In this document: one piece after another, positions 5,658-8,577 of the stretch
Layout: every line of letters begins with the position of its first letter
How positions within the stretch are numbered: the stretch's first letter is position 1
Origin: Candidatus Aminicenantota bacterium
GTDB lineage: Bacteria > Acidobacteriota > Aminicenantia > Aminicenantales > Saccharicenantaceae
Reading direction: 5' to 3'
Assembly (NCBI GenBank): GCA_011048485.1
Contig: DSDX01000059.1
Coordinates: 1 to 8,577 of the forward strand
Length of the DNA: 8,577 nucleotides
Made by a program: the position numbers and the translations under genes
Notes under the pieces: generated by a model
The model's input: only the letters and a program-made list of their open reading frames with translations
Told to the model about the DNA's origin: nothing
Databases searched by the model: none

Positions 5658-6991
5658 CTGTCCTCCTTCCAAGCCCAGTCATCGTCCTTGTCCATGACCA
5701 GCTGGGTGATCTCCCAAGTGCTGCGCCCTCCATCGTCCCTGAGGTTGGAGCCCAGGCTGTAGACGATGAAACCCTCCCCCTCGGCCCGGTAGACGAGCGG
5801 CTCGCCGGTGAACGGGTCTGTGGGAACCTCGTCGAGAAGCTCAGGGACAAGCGCCGCGAGCGCTTCCGGGTAACTCCCCGTCCGGTCCTTATGGATCCGG
5901 CAGGCAAGTCCGGCCCGGGCGGTCCGGACCAGGGCGTCGAACGTCGCCCCCTTCATGAAGGTCGCTTCCATCTCGGGGATGGCGATTTTGGAGACGACGG
6001 CATACCAGGGCAGATCCCCAAGGCGTTTCTTGTACTGTTTCCAGAAATCCCTCATTCGAGAATAGGGCGTCGCGGTCTTCGATTCCACTTCCGCGTAGAT
6101 GGTGATGTTCCGCTCGACGTCTCTCTTGATAAGAGGCCTGATCAGCCAGTAAGAGAGCTTGTCCGCCTTGCCTTTCAGCCATGAGGATGAGGCCCAATCC
6201 TTGGCGCCCGTCGAGAGCCCGATATCCAGGAACAGAACCCTCTCGGCCTGGATGCCGCCTTTCAGGAGGGCCTGCCGACGTTCGATAAGGCCCTCATCCA
6301 ATTCGCCGAGGATGGGCAGAAGAAGCTCCCCACCGGCCTCCCGTCCGCTCAGGGATTCGTTTAAAAAGAGAAGGCACGTTTTCATGTTGGCGAGCGCGAT
6401 GAGATAGGTTATCAACGATGGTTCTTCAGCGCACCTGGAGGCGAAACGGAGGCCGGTCCGCAGCCGGTCCAGGGCGCCTCGCACATCGCCGTTCTCCGCG
6501 ATCCGCAAGGACTCGAAGCCCCAGAGCCTCACGGTCCGGATCAGCTTGATCGCGTCTGGGATCTTCCTCTCCCAGGACCTCGCGTCCAGGGCCCCATATT
6601 GGAAGCAGGATCTGCCGGCGATCTCCGGAATGAGATCGAGAACCCTGCGGTTCTTCTCGATCAACCGGCCCAATGACGCCCAGTCCTCGGTCTCGACGGG
6701 GTGGCCCCTTACGAATCTTTGATAGACCTCGTTCAGGAGTTTGATGTCCTCGCCCTTGAAGGCATACAGTTCCTCGGCGGCCTTCCACAAGCTGGCCCCG
6801 TTCTTTTCGTCCGGGCATGGGTCGAGAAGGTCTTCAACGGTCAGGGGGATGCCCTCGGCCTTGAGCCCGGCCAGGGTCCTGGCGAGCCTGCGCCCTTCCG
6901 TGGTATTGAGGACGGCCCGGGCCAGCATGACGCCCGCCGCGACGATCAGAAGGACGACGCCGATCCTAGTCAAGATCTTCGGAAGTCTCAT
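5654..6991 (-). CDS. Membrane-anchored protein of unknown function with a pseudopilin-like C-terminal motif
   Basis: The 445-aa product has one N-terminal membrane segment (about residues 9-28, RIGVVLLIVAAGVMLARAVL) with basic residues before it, so the bulk probably faces the periplasm. The block after the membrane (GRRLARTLAGLKAEGIPLTVEDLL, split at about 33-56, then DPCPDEKNGASLW) and the long helical middle resemble large uncharacterised proteins seen in Planctomycetota, Acidobacteriota and relatives. The C-terminus reads GSYPEALAALVPELL (about 372-386), DPFTGEPLVYR (392-402) and YSLGSNLRDDGG (411-422). This layout recalls the C-terminal globular part of GspG-type major pseudopilins, where an Asp-rich loop binds calcium; the resemblance is by eye. 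The start at 6991 overlaps the preceding gene by 26 bases and has AAAGGA ten bases upstream. Its position behind a sigma/anti-sigma pair suggests an envelope role under the same control. Confidence 0.85.
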   Translation of the reverse strand: MRLPKILTRIGVVLLIVAAGVMLARAVLNTTEGRRLARTLAGLKAEGIPLTVEDLLDPCPDEKNGASLWKAAEELYAFKGEDIKLLNEVYQRFVRGHPVETEDWASLGRLIEKNRRVLDLIPEIAGRSCFQYGALDARSWERKIPDAIKLIRTVRLWGFESLRIAENGDVRGALDRLRTGLRFASRCAEEPSLITYLIALANMKTCLLFLNESLSGREAGGELLLPILGELDEGLIERRQALLKGGIQAERVLFLDIGLSTGAKDWASSSWLKGKADKLSYWLIRPLIKRDVERNITIYAEVESKTATPYSRMRDFWKQYKKRLGDLPWYAVVSKIAIPEMEATFMKGATFDALVRTARAGLACRIHKDRTGSYPEALAALVPELLDEVPTDPFTGEPLVYRAEGEGFIVYSLGSNLRDDGGRSTWEITQLVMDKDDDWAWKEDR

Positions 6992-7433
6992 TGTCCAGCC
7001 ATCCTTTCAGGCTCTCACGAGCCTCGATCAAATCGTTTATCCTTTCTTCGCGACCGGCGGAGACGGCCAAAGCTCGGAGCCGGGCCAGCCGTCCGGCCTC
7101 CCCTTCTGCGACGGCCAGGACATCGGCCAACTCGGACGCCGGCCCGGTCGCACTCCCGGCCTGAGATTGGTTGTTGAGGATCGCGGCCAGGCGCACCGAC
7201 TCATTCCTCTCGAGGGCCGGCTCGATTCCCAACAGGATGATAATCAGGAGCGAGCCGGCGACAGCCGTGATCCTCAGCCCCGGCGTCATCGCGACGTTCC
7301 CACGGGCTTCACGGGCGCGATCGAGGACTCTCCGGCGCAGCCCTGGCGGCGCGGCCACTGGCTTGAGCCTCCCGAGCCCGATCTCGACATCCGAAATTGG
7401 CAGCCCGACGACGTTCCTCTCCTTGTCTTTCAC
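6966..7433 (-). CDS. Single-pass membrane protein, probable anti-sigma factor
   Basis: The 155-aa product has a cytoplasmic N-terminal part of about 50 residues with the phrase GRLKPVAAPPGLRRRVLDRA (21-40), common in anti-sigma-like proteins encoded after ECF sigma genes. One membrane segment follows (about 53-71, AVAGSLLIIILLGI). The C-terminal 80 residues are charged, Ala/Leu/Glu-rich and probably helical or coiled-coil (ELADVLAVAEGEAGRLARLRAL at about 101-122). There is no cysteine, so it is not a zinc-binding (HxxxCxxC) anti-sigma factor. The GTG start at 7433 overlaps the sigma-factor stop as GTGA, with GGGAGGG five bases upstream inside the sigma gene. Coupled translation fits the need to match anti-sigma to sigma levels. 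The role is inferred from position and topology; sequence alone would leave it as a hypothetical membrane protein. Confidence 0.75.
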   Translation of the reverse strand: MKDKERNVVGLPISDVEIGLGRLKPVAAPPGLRRRVLDRAREARGNVAMTPGLRITAVAGSLLIIILLGIEPALERNESVRLAAILNNQSQAGSATGPASELADVLAVAEGEAGRLARLRALAVSAGREERINDLIEARESLKGWLDNETSEDLD

Positions 7434-7987
7434 GGTTTCCCTCCCATGGTCTGGCGGAGCTTCTCGATCCCGTAGCGGTAGCGGCTGGCCGCGGTATTGA
7501 CGGAGACTCCGCAGACGGCGCCGATCTCCTTAAAGGTCAGGCCGTCGAAGACTTTGAGGAAGAGGGCTTCTCTCTGCTCGGCCGGGAGCTCTCCCGCGAG
7601 CCGAAGAAGGGACGCCAAAGCCGGATCCTCAGGCGCGGCGAAGACGGCCGCGAGATGGCCGGCCCGTCCGGAGGCGATCATCTTCTCCCCCTCCCTCCGC
7701 CCGAGCTTGCGACGCAGGAATCGGTTGGCCTCGTTCCGGGCCACCCTGAAGACGAAGGCCCTGGGATCCCGGACCAGCCGCCAGCGCAGGTCGTATCGCG
7801 CGAACCTGCAGAAGGCCTCCTGGAGGACGTCCTGGGCGTCCTCGGTCGAGCCGAGCTTGAAGACGAGATAGCGATAGAGCGCTTCTCCATGGCGGTCATA
7901 AAGATCCTCGAGTCCGGACAAACCCGTCTTGGCTCTCCATGGATGAGGACCCCAATCCCGTCGTTTTTTGTCTAGGACAGGCCTCAT
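7430..7987 (-). CDS. RNA polymerase ECF-type sigma-70 factor
   Basis: The 185-aa length and two-domain structure are those of ECF (group 4) sigma factors. Region 2 spans about 26-94: LEDLYDRHGEALYRYLVFKL, then STEDAQDVLQEAFCRFARY, the core-binding and -10-recognition helices, then DPRAFVFRVARNEANRFLRR. Region 4 spans about 131-180: LPAEQREALFLKVFDGLTFK, then EIGAVCGVSVNTAASRYRYG, the helix-turn-helix that reads the -35 element, then IEKLRQTM. Regions 1.2 and 3 are absent, as usual for this class. It would direct RNA polymerase to a small regulon, probably including its own operon, in response to an unknown signal. The ATG at 7987 has a modest GGGAG about 12 bases upstream; the first 25 residues precede region 2 and could in part be over-called. 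The next gene overlaps its stop (GTGA) and probably encodes its anti-sigma factor. Confidence 0.93.
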   Translation of the reverse strand: MRPVLDKKRRDWGPHPWRAKTGLSGLEDLYDRHGEALYRYLVFKLGSTEDAQDVLQEAFCRFARYDLRWRLVRDPRAFVFRVARNEANRFLRRKLGRREGEKMIASGRAGHLAAVFAAPEDPALASLLRLAGELPAEQREALFLKVFDGLTFKEIGAVCGVSVNTAASRYRYGIEKLRQTMGGKP

Positions 7988-8142
7988 GACACGCGCTCCC
8001 GGCCTTTGGCCCTCATCTTAACACCGGTCCCGCCGCGCGCAACGATCTTTTCCCGGGGCCGCGGCCGGCGTCAATTTCCTTGAATTCCCATGCCCGGGCT
8101 CACTACAATAGGGCCTCACGACACCCACCGAAGGAGAAAGCC
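7988..8142. other. Divergent intergenic region between the sigma operon and the Tricorn-like gene
   Basis: These 155 bases hold the control signals for two divergent transcripts. The rightward promoter is listed separately. Leftward, the best sigma-70-like match is TTGCGC, 16 bases, TAAGAT (minus strand, 8042-8015), which is weak; an ECF-type promoter could be present but its sequence cannot be set from one copy. A 10-base perfect palindrome GGCCGCGGCC lies at 8057-8066 with no known meaning. No ORF is evident. Confidence 0.5.
8080..8109 (+). promoter_or_regulatory. Sigma-70-like promoter for the Tricorn-like gene
   Basis: TTGAAT (8080-8085) and TACAAT (8104-8109) are separated by 18 bases, each one or two mismatches from consensus. 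Transcription would begin near 8116, giving a leader of about 27 bases that contains the SD AAGGAG (8131-8136) six bases before the ATG at 8143. Unlike both URO-D genes, this gene has a conventional leader. Confidence 0.65.
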
Positions 8143-8577
8143 ATGAAGAGAGCCCTCGCGTATGCCGTTGCCATCGTCGCCGTCCTCGGCCTCGTCCAGG
8201 CCGCGTCGGCCGAGGGGCGGAACGGTTACTACCGTTATCCGGCCATCCACGGGGAAACGATCGTGTTCACCTCTGAGGGCGACCTCTGGTCGGTCGATGT
8301 CCGGGGCGGCCAGGCCCGCCGCCTGACCTCCCACCTGGGCCAGGAGACCCATCCGGCCGTCTCGCCCGACGGACAGACCCTGGCTTTCTCCGCCCAATAT
8401 GAGGGCCCGACCGAGGTCTACACCATGCCCCTCGCCGGCGGGCTGCCCGTCCGCCGCACCTTCGCCGGACAGACGGCGACCGTCGCGGGCTGGACGCCGG
8501 ACGGGAAGATCCTCTACGCCACCCAGAAATATTCGACCCTGCCCAACACCCAGCTCGTCGTCCTCGATCCGGCGACG
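8143..8577 (+). CDS. Secreted Tricorn-like protease, N-terminal beta-propeller (partial)
   Basis: The 145 codons visible run off the right edge without a stop. Residues 1-23 form a Sec signal peptide (MKRALAYAVAIVAVLGL, cleavage likely after Ala23 in AASA|EG). The mature start GYYRYPAIHGETIVFTSEGD, then LWSVDVRGGQARRLTSHLGQ, and ETHPAVSPDGQTLAFSAQYE are typical of the six-bladed propeller at the N-terminus of Tricorn protease homologues; the last is a PD40/WD40-like repeat (about 68-87). A second blade motif (GWTPDGKILYAT) lies at about 116-127. Full-length members are usually over 1000 aa, with a second propeller, a PDZ domain and an S41-type serine protease core. These lie outside the window, so catalytic competence cannot be judged; a TolB-like propeller protein is the alternative. 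The signal peptide implies that it digests peptides outside the cytoplasm, unlike archaeal Tricorn. Confidence 0.85.
   Translation, partial: MKRALAYAVAIVAVLGLVQAASAEGRNGYYRYPAIHGETIVFTSEGDLWSVDVRGGQARRLTSHLGQETHPAVSPDGQTLAFSAQYEGPTEVYTMPLAGGLPVRRTFAGQTATVAGWTPDGKILYATQKYSTLPNTQLVVLDPAT

Noticed and set aside
8015..8042. TTGCGC, 16 bases, TAAGAT as a promoter for the sigma-factor operon
   Set aside because: Both boxes match consensus poorly. ECF operons are often transcribed by their own sigma factor, whose promoter motif cannot be inferred from one site.
8057..8066. Palindrome GGCCGCGGCC as a regulator-binding site
   Set aside because: Ten-base GC-only palindromes are common by chance at this base composition, and no second copy was seen.

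Overview
The window is GC-rich DNA from a Gram-negative bacterium. The envelope signs are a predicted outer-membrane beta-barrel protein with a Sec signal peptide, a lipoprotein glycosidase, and a secreted Tricorn-type protease. This mix, together with two uroporphyrinogen-decarboxylase-like (URO-D) paralogs and a membrane protein with a 'DPFxGxPLxYR...YSxGxNxxDDGG' tail, resembles uncultured Acidobacteriota or Aminicenantes genomes. That placement is an inference from gene content; no rRNA or marker gene is present.

Layout. Positions 2-64 hold the 3' end of an upstream gene whose stop overlaps (ATGA) the start of a 431-aa predicted beta-barrel protein (61-1356, +). Convergent to it is a two-gene unit on the minus strand: a GH29 alpha-L-fucosidase lipoprotein (3162-1717), joined by a 4-base ATGA overlap to a RhaM-type sugar mutarotase (1720-1376). 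Divergent from the fucosidase is a URO-D-like protein (3268-4383, +). A near-consensus promoter (TTGACC, 17 bp, TATAAT) places its predicted transcription start on the GTG start codon. A second URO-D paralog (5452-4388, -) ends 4 bases from the first, tail to tail. It also starts with GTG and has an extended -10 element directly upstream and no Shine-Dalgarno sequence. Both paralogs therefore look leaderless.

Further right, a minus-strand chain runs from 7987 to 5466: an ECF sigma factor, a single-pass membrane protein that is probably its anti-sigma factor, a 445-aa membrane-anchored protein of unknown function, and a 63-aa ORF. Each gene overlaps the next (GTGA, 26 bases, GTGA), so they are probably one translationally coupled unit. 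Divergent from the sigma gene, with its own promoter, is the start of a Tricorn-like protease (8143 onward, cut by the window edge).

How they work together. The fucosidase plausibly releases L-fucose outside the cytoplasm, and the mutarotase equilibrates sugar anomers after uptake. The URO-D proteins have metal-site motifs like those of MtaA/MtbA methyltransferases, but no corrinoid protein or partner methyltransferase is visible, so their substrate is unknown. The sigma-factor operon looks like an envelope-sensing regulatory unit of unknown stimulus. I saw no tRNA, rRNA, CRISPR, insertion sequence or convincing intrinsic terminator, and no stretch above 155 bases lacks a gene.
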